Assembly (NCBI GenBank): GCA_900068845.1 | Contig: CEFQ01000001.1 | Coordinates: 593,252 to 657,251 of the forward strand | DNA length: 64,000 nucleotides | Direction of reading: 5' to 3' | Origin: Enterobacter ludwigii | GTDB lineage: Bacteria > Pseudomonadota > Gammaproteobacteria > Enterobacterales > Enterobacteriaceae | Shown here: piece after piece, positions 1 to 8,595 of the stretch | Layout of the letters: each line of letters opens with the position of its first letter | Numbering within the stretch: the first letter of the stretch is position 1 | Notes under the pieces: model-generated | The model's database searches: none | Told to the model about the DNA's origin: nothing | What the model saw: the letters and a program-made list of their open reading frames with translations, nothing else | Made by a program: the position numbers and the translations under genes

Positions 1-1
1 T

Positions 2-868
2 TTGCCGTTCGTCAATTTTGTCGCTGACGTGCTGGATAAGTTGCCGGTCAATGATGAAGAGTTGGTGATCTTTTTCCACGTGTTCTACAACCTGATTCGC
101 TGCGTAATTATGGTGCCGTTTGCCGATCCGATGGCGCGTCTTTGCCGCCGCATGATTGACGACGATGCGGAAAATGAGCTGCACCTTAAGCCCAAACACC
201 TCGACAGCAGCGCATTAGATACACCCGCGTTAGCACTCGCTAATGCCTCACGCGAAACGCTGCGCATCGGCGATGTCGTTGAACAGATGATTGAGTCATT
301 TAATAAAGTGGTGCAGGGCGACCTGCGCGAAGAACGCGCGGTACGGCGGCTAGATGATGATGTTGATGTGCTCTACACCGCCATCAAACTCTATCTGGCG
401 CGCATGCCAAGAGAAGATTTGCCGGAGGATGATTCACGCCGCTGGGCGGAGATCATTGAGATGGCGCTCAATCTTGAGCAGGCCGGGGATATTATCGAAC
501 GTATGTGCGCCGACGTGGCGGATAAATCGCTGACCGCGCGCCGGGCCTTCTCGGCGGAAGGGCTGGAAGAGCTGCAAACCTTGCAGGAACAAGTGCTGTA
601 TAACCTGCGTCTGAGTTTGTCGGTGTTTCTGTCGCACGATGTTACCAGCGCCAAACGCCTGCGCCGCTCCAAGCATCGCTTCCGTATTCTGATTCGCCGT
701 TTCTCCCACGCGCACGTCGAGCGTTTGCATCTGCAGAATGTGCAAAGTATCGAAACCAGCTCGCTGCATTTAGGTTTGCTGGGCGATATGAAGCGGTTGA
801 ATTCGTTGTTCTGCGCCGTGGCATATACGGTGTTAGATCAGCCGGATGATGAGCGGGATGAGGATTAA
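2..868 (+). CDS. yjbB: Na/Pi cotransporter family protein YjbB, 3' part only
   Basis: This is the C-terminal 288 residues of a Na+/phosphate cotransporter-type inner-membrane protein. The frame is open at the left edge, so the real start lies outside the window and the leading TTG is not a start. Residues 1-45 hold the end of the last membrane segment (FFHVFYNLIRCVIMVPF). From about residue 85 onward it is a PhoU-like helical domain (RETLRIGDVVEQM, then LYTAIKLYLARMP). The tail (SSLHLGLLGDMKRLNSLFC) closely matches E. coli YjbB as I recall it, so about half of a protein of roughly 540 residues is present. YjbB is linked to phosphate export in E. coli. In E. coli it follows metH; here it faces gntU and metH lies at the other end of the window. 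Confidence 0.93.
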   Translation: MPFVNFVADVLDKLPVNDEELVIFFHVFYNLIRCVIMVPFADPMARLCRRMIDDDAENELHLKPKHLDSSALDTPALALANASRETLRIGDVVEQMIESFNKVVQGDLREERAVRRLDDDVDVLYTAIKLYLARMPREDLPEDDSRRWAEIIEMALNLEQAGDIIERMCADVADKSLTARRAFSAEGLEELQTLQEQVLYNLRLSLSVFLSHDVTSAKRLRRSKHRFRILIRRFSHAHVERLHLQNVQSIETSSLHLGLLGDMKRLNSLFCAVAYTVLDQPDDERDED

Positions 869-881
869 GAAGGTTAACGTC

Positions 882-943
882 GCGCGATAAATCGCGCCGC
901 TACAAACATCTGCATTGTTCCGTAGCGGCGCAATTTATTGCGC
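882..943. repeat. Family B palindromic repeat pair (B1)
   Basis: Two inverted arms flank an 18-bp spacer. Each arm is a hairpin, GCGCGATAAATCGCGC on the left and GCGCAATAAATTGCGC on the right when read inward, followed by the flank CGCTAC. The whole unit is itself an inverted repeat. It lies between the convergent genes yjbB and gntU. Four further copies are at 6573, 19807, 52896 and 59492. It resembles a REP/BIME-type unit; I do not assign it to a named family. Confidence 0.9.
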
Positions 944-952
944 AGGTTTACA

Positions 953-2293
953 TCACGACAGCAAACTAAACGCAATCATGCCGACAATCGCGCCGGTGGT
1001 GCCGAGGATGGTTTCCATCAGTGTCCAGGTCTTCAGCGTCTCCGCTTCGGAAGCGCCGGTAAAGCGACCAAACAGCCAGAAACCGGCATCATTCACGTGA
1101 CTGATAATGATTGAGCCGCCGCCGATACAGATCGACAGCGCGGCCAGCTGTGCACCGCTGTAGTGCAGCGGTTCAATCACCGGCATCACTAAACCAACGG
1201 TGGTTAAACACGCCACGGTGGCCGATCCCTGAATCACACGAATCGCGCCAGAAAGGATGAAGCACGCCAGCGCAATCGGCATGCCTGCGCCGGTTAACGC
1301 ATGTCCCAGCACCGGGCCAACGCCCGAATCCACCAGCACTTGCTTAAACACGCCGCCCGCACCAATCACCAGCAGAATAATGCCCGCCGGTTGCAGCGCG
1401 CTGCCGCACACTTGCATCACCTTCTCTTTATCCATGCCCTGACGATAAGCCAGGCCATAAATCGCCACCAGGCAGGCCAGCAGAATCGCGGTGAACGGAT
1501 GGCCGATAAACTCCAGCCACTCATATAGATGAGAACCCGGCGTGGTAAAGCGTGCGCCGATGGTTTTCAGGCCGACCAGCAGCAGCGGAAACAGAATCAG
1601 CGCCAGGCTAAAGCCAAACGACGGCAGTTTGCCCTCTTCCACTTCCGGCTGATGATCTTCCGGCGGTGCGCTAAAGCTGACATGACGCGCGATAAAGTTA
1701 CCAAACAGCGGACCGGCAATCAGCATGCCCGGAATCGCTGCGCACAGGCCCAGCAGGATCATCCAGCCAAAATCAGCGTGCATCTGCGAAGCCAGCAGCA
1801 TCGGCGCGGGCCCCGGCAGCAGAAACGCCGCGGAAGCGGCAACGCCGGCAAAAAGCGGGATGACCAGCTTAACTAAATTGCCTTTGGTGCGGCGCGCCAC
1901 GGCGAACGCAATGCTGATCAGCAACACCACCGCCACTTCGAAGAACAGCGGCAACGCACAGATCAATCCCGCGACGCCCATCGCATAGTGCGCGCGGCTT
2001 TCACCAAAGGTTTTCAACATGCGGATGGCGATCTGATCAACAGCCCCGGTTTCATGCAGGATCTTGCCGAACATCGCGCCCAACGCCACCACAATGGCGA
2101 GAAAGCCGAGCGTTCCGCCCATGCCTTTTTCCATGGTTTCAGCGATTTTATCGAGCGGCATGCCGGAGAAGAGACCGGCACCAATGGAGACTAACATCAG
2201 GGCAACAAAGGCGTGCATACGCGCTTTCATCACCAAAAACAGCAGCAGCAGGACAGAGCCTGCTGCGGTTAACACTAGCGTTGCGGTACTCAT
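953..2293 (-). CDS. gntU: Low-affinity gluconate transporter GntU
   Basis: A 446-residue inner-membrane permease of the GntP family that imports gluconate with protons. The length equals that of E. coli GntU, and long blocks are near identical to it as I recall (MEKGMGGTLGFLA, IPLFAGVAASAAFLLPGPAP, HVNDAGFWLFGRFTGA). About twelve hydrophobic segments are visible. It follows gntK with a 2-bp gap and an AGGG ribosome site, so it is translated from the gntKU message. In E. coli its downstream neighbour is yhgN; here yhgN is about 40 kb away and gntU faces yjbB. Confidence 0.97.
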   Translation of the reverse strand: MSTATLVLTAAGSVLLLLFLVMKARMHAFVALMLVSIGAGLFSGMPLDKIAETMEKGMGGTLGFLAIVVALGAMFGKILHETGAVDQIAIRMLKTFGESRAHYAMGVAGLICALPLFFEVAVVLLISIAFAVARRTKGNLVKLVIPLFAGVAASAAFLLPGPAPMLLASQMHADFGWMILLGLCAAIPGMLIAGPLFGNFIARHVSFSAPPEDHQPEVEEGKLPSFGFSLALILFPLLLVGLKTIGARFTTPGSHLYEWLEFIGHPFTAILLACLVAIYGLAYRQGMDKEKVMQVCGSALQPAGIILLVIGAGGVFKQVLVDSGVGPVLGHALTGAGMPIALACFILSGAIRVIQGSATVACLTTVGLVMPVIEPLHYSGAQLAALSICIGGGSIIISHVNDAGFWLFGRFTGASEAETLKTWTLMETILGTTGAIVGMIAFSLLS

Positions 2294-2295
2294 GA

Positions 2296-2832
2296 CTAAC
2301 CCTTGTTGGTTGCACCCTCAATGGTCGCAACCGTGGCCGCAACTACCTCATCCAGTGAATGATTGATATCAACCACCAGTACATCGGGCTCATCCGCGCC
2401 GGGTTCCTGCAGCGTGGCGAACTGCGTCACCAGCATCTGCGGTTTGAAAAAGTGACCTTTACGCGCTTTCAGGCGGGATTCGATGGTTTCGAAATCGCCC
2501 TGCAGGTAGATAAATTTCAGGTTCTCATTGCCCTGACGCAGGATGTCGCGATAGGACTTTTTCAGCGCGGAACAGACGATGATGGAGATTTCCTGCGTGC
2601 GCTGCATGGCAAACGCTGCATCATTGAGTGCCTGCAGCCACGGCTGACGATCGTTGTCGTCCAGCGGATGACCGTCGGCCATTTTCATGATGTTGCTGCG
2701 TGGATGGAGGAAATCGCCATCAAGAAAGGCTGTTTTCAACTGATGAGAAACCTGATTGGCGACGGCAGATTTTCCGCTGCCGGAAACGCCCATCAGGATA
2801 AAGACGTGGTGCGATGGAGATGGCGTTGTCAT
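2296..2832 (-). CDS. gntK: Gluconokinase GntK
   Basis: Phosphorylates gluconate to 6-phosphogluconate with ATP, feeding the pentose phosphate and Entner-Doudoroff routes. The 178-residue protein has a P-loop, GVSGSGKS, at residues 15-22 and the substrate region DGDFLHP near residue 42. The frame is open further upstream (to 2919), but I place the start at the ATG at 2830-2832. It has GGAG nine bases upstream, gives the normal family length (about 175), and puts the GntR operator upstream of the gene rather than inside it. It is the first gene of gntKU and is presumably repressed by GntR. Confidence 0.95.
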   Translation of the reverse strand: MTTPSPSHHVFILMGVSGSGKSAVANQVSHQLKTAFLDGDFLHPRSNIMKMADGHPLDDNDRQPWLQALNDAAFAMQRTQEISIIVCSALKKSYRDILRQGNENLKFIYLQGDFETIESRLKARKGHFFKPQMLVTQFATLQEPGADEPDVLVVDINHSLDEVVAATVATIEGATNKG

Positions 2833-2863
2833 TTTTTTGCGCTCCGGCAGTGAATTCTGCCCA

Positions 2864-2878
2864 ATGTTACCGATAACA
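2864..2878. promoter_or_regulatory. GntR operator upstream of gntK
   Basis: ATGTTACCGATAACA is a near-palindrome matching the known GntR operator pattern (ATGTTA, four bases, TAACAT-like). It lies 32 bp upstream of the gntK start and between gntK and gntR, as expected for gluconate-inducible repression of gntKU. Confidence 0.8.
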
Positions 2879-2974
2879 AATTCAGTCATCATTGTCGGAG
2901 CCGACTCGAAGGCTGGCAACCCTTCTCAGGCGGAAAAGCACGAAAGTGTGAGCTGACTCATAAATTCATCAAAA

Positions 2975-3970
2975 TCAGATGCTGTCACCTTCGGCAATTT
3001 CGAAGCCGACATCCAACGGTTTGCTAACCGTGCGATCGCCGCCAATCCGCGCCAGCAGCATCGCGGCGGATTCCCGTCCCATACGCTCGCGCGGGGTTAA
3101 CACCGTAGCGAGGCGTGGATTCACCACTTGCGTAATGTCGTGGCCGTGGAAACCGGCAATCGCCATCTGCTGCGGCACCTGCAATCCCTGACGCTGACAC
3201 TCAAACATCGCGCCCACCGCCAGGTCATCGTTGGTACAGAACAGACTATCGGTTTCAGGATAACGCTTTTGTGCTTCGCACAGCAGTTGTGCGCCGGCGC
3301 TGAAAGAGGAGGCATCTTCCATCATCACGCTGTGTGGCGTGAGCCCCGCTTCGCGCATCGCTTTTTCGTAGCCCTGCTGCTTCTGCAAAGTACGTTCATC
3401 AAGACGCGCGCCGAGATAAACCGTGTGGCGATGGCCTTTTTTCAGAATAGCACGCGTCATCTGCCGCGCGGCTTCGACGTTATCAAAGCCTACCGCCATA
3501 TCAAGGCACGGCGTCACTGAGTCCATCATTTCAATCACCGGAATGCCCGCCACTTCCAGCATGCGTAGCGTGCCCGGCGTGTGGGTGCGCTCAGTGAGGA
3601 TCACGCCGTCGATATTCCAACCGAGCAGCGAGCGCAACTGTAGCTCCTCTTTCTGCGCGTTATAACCGAAGTGCGCCACCAGCGTTTGATACCCCGCTTC
3701 ATCCGTAACCGCTTCGATGCCGCGTAGTACGTCGGCAAAAACCTGGTTCGTCAGCGAAGGCAGCAAGACGCCAATGGCGCGGCTGGTGGCGTTAGACAGC
3801 ATATCGGGAGCGCGATTAGGAATGTAGCCGAGCTCGTCCAGCGCCACGGCGATTTTGTCACGTAAGGCCGCAGAGACCTGATCGGGGTTGCGCAGGTAAC
3901 GGCTAACGGTCATTTTTGTGATGCCGACGCGATCGGCAACGTCCTGTAATACCGGTCTTTTCTTCTTCAT
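2975..3970 (-). CDS. gntR: Gluconate operon repressor GntR (LacI family)
   Basis: A 331-residue LacI-family repressor; gluconate is the known inducer. The N-terminal helix-turn-helix is at residues 7-26 (VLQDVADRVGITKMTVSRYL), followed by a hinge helix and a periplasmic-binding-protein-like core from about residue 62 (AIGVLLPSLTNQVFADVLRG). The length equals that of E. coli GntR. It lies upstream of gntKU on the same strand, with a 142-bp gap that holds the operator. The start ATG (3968-3970) is followed by the usual basic MKKKRP N-terminus. Confidence 0.97.
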   Translation of the reverse strand: MKKKRPVLQDVADRVGITKMTVSRYLRNPDQVSAALRDKIAVALDELGYIPNRAPDMLSNATSRAIGVLLPSLTNQVFADVLRGIEAVTDEAGYQTLVAHFGYNAQKEELQLRSLLGWNIDGVILTERTHTPGTLRMLEVAGIPVIEMMDSVTPCLDMAVGFDNVEAARQMTRAILKKGHRHTVYLGARLDERTLQKQQGYEKAMREAGLTPHSVMMEDASSFSAGAQLLCEAQKRYPETDSLFCTNDDLAVGAMFECQRQGLQVPQQMAIAGFHGHDITQVVNPRLATVLTPRERMGRESAAMLLARIGGDRTVSKPLDVGFEIAEGDSI

Positions 3971-4098
3971 CGTATGCGCCTGAGATCAGAGATAACCCAA
4001 GTTTATCATTTTTTTGTTAGGTTCAGGTTTTGCGGGAAATCGGTCGCCATTAATAGCGCAATGCTCGTCAGTTAAGCAGCGCATTGGCTCGATAACCT

Positions 4099-4164
4099 GG
4101 TCGCCATAAATGGCGACCCTAAGGTTATTGGCGGGGTTTTATAGGGTGTGCATTCATGCGCACC
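4099..4164. repeat. Family A palindromic repeat pair, hybrid stems (A1)
   Basis: The left arm is GGTCGCCATAAATGGCGACC followed by CTAA. The right arm is the inverted partner, with flank ATAGG and stem GGTGTGCATTCATGCGCACC. The two arms use different stem sequences (GTCGCC against GTGCGC types), yet each remains self-complementary. The left hairpin extends outward through ATAACCT and AGGTTAT (4092-4129). It occupies the divergent gntR-abgT gap (3971-4268), where I see no gene. Confidence 0.8.
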
Positions 4165-4268
4165 TGGCTTCTCATCACTTACGAGAATGGTCTTGTAGCT
4201 AACCAGAGAGAGAACAAAGAGCATCGGCAGTCCTGCACCGTAGATTAAATGACAAAACAAGGACCATT

Positions 4269-5840
4269 ATGACGGACCATTCTTCTACACCAGCCAAGCG
4301 CCCGATTGAGCGTTTTCTCAATACCGTTGAGTGGCTAGGTAACTTGTTGCCCCATCCCATTACCTTATTTGCGCTGTTTTCACTGTTCATCATCATCGCG
4401 TCAGCCATTGCCGCAGCGTTTGGTGTCAACGTCATGGATCCGCGCCCCGCTGGCGCTGCGGGCCGCGCGCCAGATGGCGTGATTCATGTCGTTAGCCTGA
4501 TGAGTGCCGAAGGTCTGCAACGTATCGTCAGTAATCTGGTCACCAACTTTACCGGCTTCGCCCCGCTCGGCACCGTGCTGGTCGCTCTGCTCGGCGTGGG
4601 TATCGCCGAACATTCCGGTCTGCTCTCGGCGGCAATGCGTGCGCTGGTATTTAACGCACCGAAAAAGCTCATCACGTTTACCATTGTCTTCGCCGGCATT
4701 ATCTCCAACACGGCTTCCGAACTGGGCTATGTAGTGCTGATTCCACTGGCCGCGATGATTTTCCACTCGCTGGGCCGTCATCCGCTGGCGGGACTGGCAG
4801 CGGCGTTTGCCGGCGTTTCCGGTGGCTACAGCGCCAATTTGCTACTTGGCACCATCGATCCGCTGCTGTCGGGCATTACCCAAAGCGCCGCGCAGATTAT
4901 TGACCCGAATTACCACGTTGGCCCGGAAGTGAACTGGTACTTCATGTTTGTCAGCACCTTCGTGATTTCCATTCTGGGAACATGGATTACCAATAGCATT
5001 GTCGAACCTAAGCTGGGCGTGTATCAGGATAGCGAGGGCGACGCGGTACGTGGCGATATGGGTGCGCTGACAGCGCTGGAACGGCGTGCGCTGAAAGGGG
5101 CTGGCTGGGCGGTTCTCGGCGTCACGCTGCTGCTGATACTGACCGTCATTCCGGGTTATGGCGTATTGCTTAACCCGAAAACCGGAACACTGGCAGGCTC
5201 GCCGTTCCTGAAAGGTATTGTGGTGTTTATCTTTGTCTTCTTCGCCATTCCAGGCATGGTCTACGGCCGCATGATTGGCAATATGCGCAACGATCGCGAC
5301 GTGATCAACGCGATGTCTGCCAGCATGAGCAGCATGGGAATGTACATTGTATTGGTGTTCTTTGCCGCGCAGTTCGTTGCGTTCTTTAACTGGAGCAATT
5401 TTGGCACCGTCGTCGCGATAAAAGGTGCCAATCTGCTGGCATCGCTGGATATGGGCGCACCGCTGCTGTTCGTTTTCTTCATCATGATTTGTGGCTTTAT
5501 CAATCTGATGATTGGTTCCGCCTCGGCACAATGGGCCGTTACGGCACCGATCTTTGTGCCGATGTTGATGCTGGTAGGCTTTGCGCCCGAAGTGATTCAG
5601 GCGGCTTATCGCATCGGCGATTCGGTAACCAACGTGATTACGCCGATGATGAGTTACTTTGGGCTGATTATGGCGGTGGCGTCGCGCTATCGTCGCGACA
5701 TGGGCATCGGTACGCTGGTTGCCATGATGCTGCCCTATTCGGTGGTGTTTATGATTGGCTGGACGCTACTGTTTGTCCTGTGGGTGTTTGTGTTTAATCT
5801 GCCGGTTGGGCCCGGTGCCGCCACCTGGTACACAATGTAA
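4269..5840 (+). CDS. AbgT-family transporter
   Basis: A 523-residue inner-membrane transporter of the AbgT family. Known members import p-aminobenzoyl-glutamate, a folate breakdown product (AbgT), or export sulfonamides (MtrF type). There are about a dozen hydrophobic segments, and family signatures include NTASELGYVVLIPLAAM near residue 145, GGYSANLLLGTIDPLLSGI near 192, and IGSASAQWAVTAPIFVPM near 416. No abgA or abgB hydrolase gene is adjacent, so the substrate is not settled. E. coli carries yhhW and yhhX in this place, so the gene appears to be a lineage-specific replacement. The stop lies 5 bp from the terminator T-run of ryhB, which is transcribed towards it. Confidence 0.88.
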   Translation: MTDHSSTPAKRPIERFLNTVEWLGNLLPHPITLFALFSLFIIIASAIAAAFGVNVMDPRPAGAAGRAPDGVIHVVSLMSAEGLQRIVSNLVTNFTGFAPLGTVLVALLGVGIAEHSGLLSAAMRALVFNAPKKLITFTIVFAGIISNTASELGYVVLIPLAAMIFHSLGRHPLAGLAAAFAGVSGGYSANLLLGTIDPLLSGITQSAAQIIDPNYHVGPEVNWYFMFVSTFVISILGTWITNSIVEPKLGVYQDSEGDAVRGDMGALTALERRALKGAGWAVLGVTLLLILTVIPGYGVLLNPKTGTLAGSPFLKGIVVFIFVFFAIPGMVYGRMIGNMRNDRDVINAMSASMSSMGMYIVLVFFAAQFVAFFNWSNFGTVVAIKGANLLASLDMGAPLLFVFFIMICGFINLMIGSASAQWAVTAPIFVPMLMLVGFAPEVIQAAYRIGDSVTNVITPMMSYFGLIMAVASRYRRDMGIGTLVAMMLPYSVVFMIGWTLLFVLWVFVFNLPVGPGAATWYTM

Positions 5841-5844
5841 AAGC

Positions 5845-5873
5845 AAAAAAAAAAGCCAGCACCCGAGCTGGCT
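5845..5873 (-). terminator. Rho-independent terminator of ryhB, probably bidirectional
   Basis: On the minus strand the stem AGCCAGC/GCTGGCT (plus strand 5854-5860 with 5867-5873) is followed by about nine U residues. It ends the RyhB sRNA. On the plus strand the hairpin lies just after the abgT stop but has only AAATAAT behind it, so it would be weak for abgT. Confidence 0.9.
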
Positions 5874-5943
5874 AAATAATACCTGGAAGCAATGTGAGCA
5901 ATGTCGTGCTTACCCGGGAGTCAGGAGACGTTTCCGAGCTCGC
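5847..5943 (-). ncRNA. ryhB: Small RNA RyhB
   Basis: RyhB is the Hfq-dependent sRNA made under iron starvation that represses mRNAs for iron-using proteins. The minus strand contains the conserved core AAGCACGACATTGCTCACAT and then TGCTTCCAG (plus strand 5883-5911), identical to the E. coli seed region as I recall it. The terminator hairpin that follows differs by one or two bases. The 5' third (GCGAGCTCGGAAACG and on) is diverged but can still form a weak stem, CTCGG with CCGGG. The predicted 5' end is the G at 5943, by alignment with E. coli. Placement next to yhhY matches E. coli. No protein is encoded. Confidence 0.95.
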
Positions 5944-5945
5944 AT

Positions 5946-5964
5946 GACAATAATAATCATTATC
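5946..5964 (-). promoter_or_regulatory. Fur box in the ryhB promoter
   Basis: On the minus strand, GATAATGATTATTATTGTC matches the 19-bp Fur consensus closely and ends three bases before the predicted ryhB start, so it overlaps the -10 region. This predicts repression by Fe-Fur when iron is plentiful. The divergent yhhY start is about 105 bp away. Confidence 0.92.
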
Positions 5965-6069
5965 ATTCTCGTCTGTAAAGCCCTTTTGCGAAATATTTTG
6001 CATTGACGAAGCGCGAGAATTCCTTGATGTTAAAGGGGATTTTATCCATTTTGCACAAGGAGTCGCGCT

Positions 6070-6561
6070 ATGAGTCAGATCGTCATTCGCCATGCTGTTC
6101 CCGAAGATGCCGCCGCGTTAACGCGCATGTACTGCCAGCCTGAGCCGCAGGCCAGCACGCTGCATCTACCGTTTCAATCGCCGACGCTGTGGCAGGAACG
6201 CCTCAGCAATCTGCGTCCGGGTGTGCATATGCTAGTGGCGTGTATTGACGATCAGATCGCCGGACAACTGACTCTGGAAGTGCTGTCGGTGGCGCGCCGT
6301 CGCCATACGGCGACCTTTGGGATGGGCGTCGATGCTGCCTATCAGCGGCGCGGCGTCGGTAAAGCCCTGATGTCAGCGATGATAGATTTGTGTGACAACT
6401 GGCTGCAGGTGACGCGTATTGAACTGACGGTGTTCGCCGATAACCATAAAGCGCTTGGCTTATATCAGCAGTTTGGCTTTGAGATTGAAGGCACCGCGCG
6501 GCGACATGCTATGCGCGACGGCGAAATGGTGGATACGCATTATATGGCGCGCTTGAAATAA
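6070..6561 (+). CDS. yhhY: GNAT-family N-acetyltransferase YhhY
   Basis: A 163-residue acetyltransferase. The acetyl-CoA binding loop QRRGVGKAL is at residues 92-100, followed by the GNAT C-terminal strand (RIELTVFADNHKALGLYQQFGFE). It is close to E. coli YhhY, which has been reported to acetylate some free amino acids. An AAGGAG ribosome site lies 8-10 bases before the ATG. It is transcribed divergently from ryhB and converges on ggt across repeat B2. Confidence 0.93.
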   Translation: MSQIVIRHAVPEDAAALTRMYCQPEPQASTLHLPFQSPTLWQERLSNLRPGVHMLVACIDDQIAGQLTLEVLSVARRRHTATFGMGVDAAYQRRGVGKALMSAMIDLCDNWLQVTRIELTVFADNHKALGLYQQFGFEIEGTARRHAMRDGEMVDTHYMARLK

Positions 6562-6572
6562 CCCTGAAAACT

Positions 6573-6633
6573 GCGCGATAAATCGCGCCGCTACACATGC
6601 GTGCATATACCGTAGCGGCGCAATTTATTGCGC
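6573..6633. repeat. Family B palindromic repeat pair (B2)
   Basis: It has the same arrangement as B1: the left arm GCGCGATAAATCGCGC with flank CGCTAC, a 17-bp spacer, and the inverted arm GTAGCGGCGCAATTTATTGC followed by GC. It fills the gap between the convergent genes yhhY and ggt. Confidence 0.9.
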
Positions 6634-6641
6634 ATTATTAA

Positions 6642-8393
6642 TTAGTATCCTGCGCTCAAATCATCCACCGAACGGGGATCCGATGCACCATAGCGCATGC
6701 CATCTGGCCCAATCATAATGCTCTGCGTGCTACCCATTGCGGGCATCACTTTCACATGTTGGCCTTTGGTTTCAAGCAGACGCAGTGTATCCGGGCTAAA
6801 GCCTTTCTCAACGCGCAACTGATCCGGGAGCCACTGATGATGGAAACGTGGCGCATTGGTCGCTTCCGCTACGTTCATGCCGAAATCGATGCTGTTTACC
6901 ACCATTTGCAGCACGGTGGTGATGATACGGCTGCCGCCTGGGCTGCCGGTGACCAGCCAGGTTTTACCGTCTTTCGCCACGATGGTGGGCGACATGGATG
7001 AAAGCGGGCGCTTAGCCGGTTGCACTGCATTCGCCTCGCCGCCGACTAAGCCGTAAACGTTTGGCGTGCCCGGTTTGGCTGAGAAATCATCCATTTCATT
7101 GTTCATCAGGATGCCGCTTTGTCCGGCGACAATGCCGCTGCCGAAATAGGTATTCAGCGTGTAAGTTACCGCGACCGCGTTGCCATCTTTATCCACCACC
7201 GAGAAATGGGTGGTTTGATTGCTTTCATACGGGGCCAGTTTGCCCGGCTTGATCTCGCTGGATGGACGCGCTTTGTTGACGTCAATCTGCTGCGCCAGGG
7301 TTTTGGCGTAGGCTTTGCTGGTCAGCGCCTGCTGCGGCACCTTGACGAAATCAGGATCGCCAAGGTATTCCGAACGGTCGGCATAGGCATATTTTTCCGC
7401 TTCCGCCATCACCTGCATCGCATCAGCGCTGCCAAAGCCCGCTTTCGCCAAATCGAAGTTTTCCAGAATATTGAGGATCTGCACGATGTGAATTCCGCCG
7501 GACGATGGCGGTGGCATGGAGAACACTTCGTAACCGCGATAGGTGCCGCTGACCGGTTTACGCTCCACCGCGCGATAGGCCGCCAGATCCGGTTTGCCGA
7601 TCAGCCCGCCGTGCTGCGCCATTTCTGCGGCAATTTCATCGGCGATTTTGCCTTTGTAGAACGCATCCGGACCTTGCTGGGCAATCAGCTGCAAACTGCG
7701 TGCGAGGTTTTTCTGCACCAGACGTTCGCCCTTCTGATACGGCTTACCGTCCGCTTTGTAGAAAATCGCGCGGCTGTTGTCATGGTTGATCAGCGTCTCT
7801 TTACCGTAAGTGGCGAGATCGTCAGCTAAAGCATCGTTCACTACGATGCCGTCACGCGCCAGTTTGATGGCGGGCGCCAGTAATTTGCTCAGCGGTAAGG
7901 TGCCGTATTTCTGTGCCGCTAGCGCAAAGCCGGCTACAGTGCCCGGCGTGCCGGATGCTAAATGAGAAGTAAGTGACAACTTGCTGTCAGCGTTGCCCTG
8001 CTTATCAAGGAACATATCGCGTGACGCGCGCGCCGGTGCCATTTCGCGGAAGTCGATGGCGGTGGTGCGACCGGATGCGGTGCGTAACAACATGAAGCCG
8101 CCGCCGCCAAGGTTACCGGCTTGCGGATGCGTTACCGCCAGCGCAAAGCCCACTGCAACCGCGGCATCCACGGCATTACCGCCCTGCTTAAGAATGTCGA
8201 CCCCGACGTCCGTCGCCATCGCATCCACCGATGCCACCATGCCATGTTTGGCTTTTACCGGGTGAAAAGTATCGCTATCCACACCATAAGAGACCGGTGG
8301 CGCACTGGTGGGCGCGGCTTGTCCCCCCTGCACCACGGTGAAACTCATCAGCAATGCCCAGCCTAACTGACGTACGCTGCCCTGTATCCTCAT
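6642..8393 (-). CDS. ggt: Periplasmic gamma-glutamyltranspeptidase
   Basis: Cleaves the gamma-glutamyl bond of glutathione and transfers or hydrolyses the glutamyl group in the periplasm. The 583-residue precursor has a signal peptide (about residues 1-26, ending GGQAA). The chain self-cleaves before Thr394 in the motif NQTTHFSVV, which becomes the nucleophile of the small subunit. The oxyanion/substrate motif PLSSMSPTIV follows. The length is normal for the enterobacterial enzyme (about 580). In E. coli yhhZ, yrhA and insertion-sequence genes lie between yhhY and ggt; here they are absent and a family B repeat is present. Confidence 0.96.
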   Translation of the reverse strand: MRIQGSVRQLGWALLMSFTVVQGGQAAPTSAPPVSYGVDSDTFHPVKAKHGMVASVDAMATDVGVDILKQGGNAVDAAVAVGFALAVTHPQAGNLGGGGFMLLRTASGRTTAIDFREMAPARASRDMFLDKQGNADSKLSLTSHLASGTPGTVAGFALAAQKYGTLPLSKLLAPAIKLARDGIVVNDALADDLATYGKETLINHDNSRAIFYKADGKPYQKGERLVQKNLARSLQLIAQQGPDAFYKGKIADEIAAEMAQHGGLIGKPDLAAYRAVERKPVSGTYRGYEVFSMPPPSSGGIHIVQILNILENFDLAKAGFGSADAMQVMAEAEKYAYADRSEYLGDPDFVKVPQQALTSKAYAKTLAQQIDVNKARPSSEIKPGKLAPYESNQTTHFSVVDKDGNAVAVTYTLNTYFGSGIVAGQSGILMNNEMDDFSAKPGTPNVYGLVGGEANAVQPAKRPLSSMSPTIVAKDGKTWLVTGSPGGSRIITTVLQMVVNSIDFGMNVAEATNAPRFHHQWLPDQLRVEKGFSPDTLRLLETKGQHVKVMPAMGSTQSIMIGPDGMRYGASDPRSVDDLSAGY

Positions 8394-8595
8394 CCTGTTA
8401 CCACCCTTTTAACGTTATTTACATTTGTTATTAATTGATGCAAGTGTTTGCAAATACAGTAAAAAGCGTAGCAGTAAAGTTAAATTAGGTGCACTCCTGG
8501 ATGAGGGGTTTGAGATATAGCATAAACTTATGTGAGTAGCCGTTGCGGCCTGAGGGCGGCAACACACAGCAGGCTGCATTGATGGAGGAAACACC

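Noticed and set aside
4072..4260. A 62-codon minus-strand frame in the gntR-abgT gap
   Set aside because: It runs through repeat A1 and has no ribosome site or similarity I recognise.
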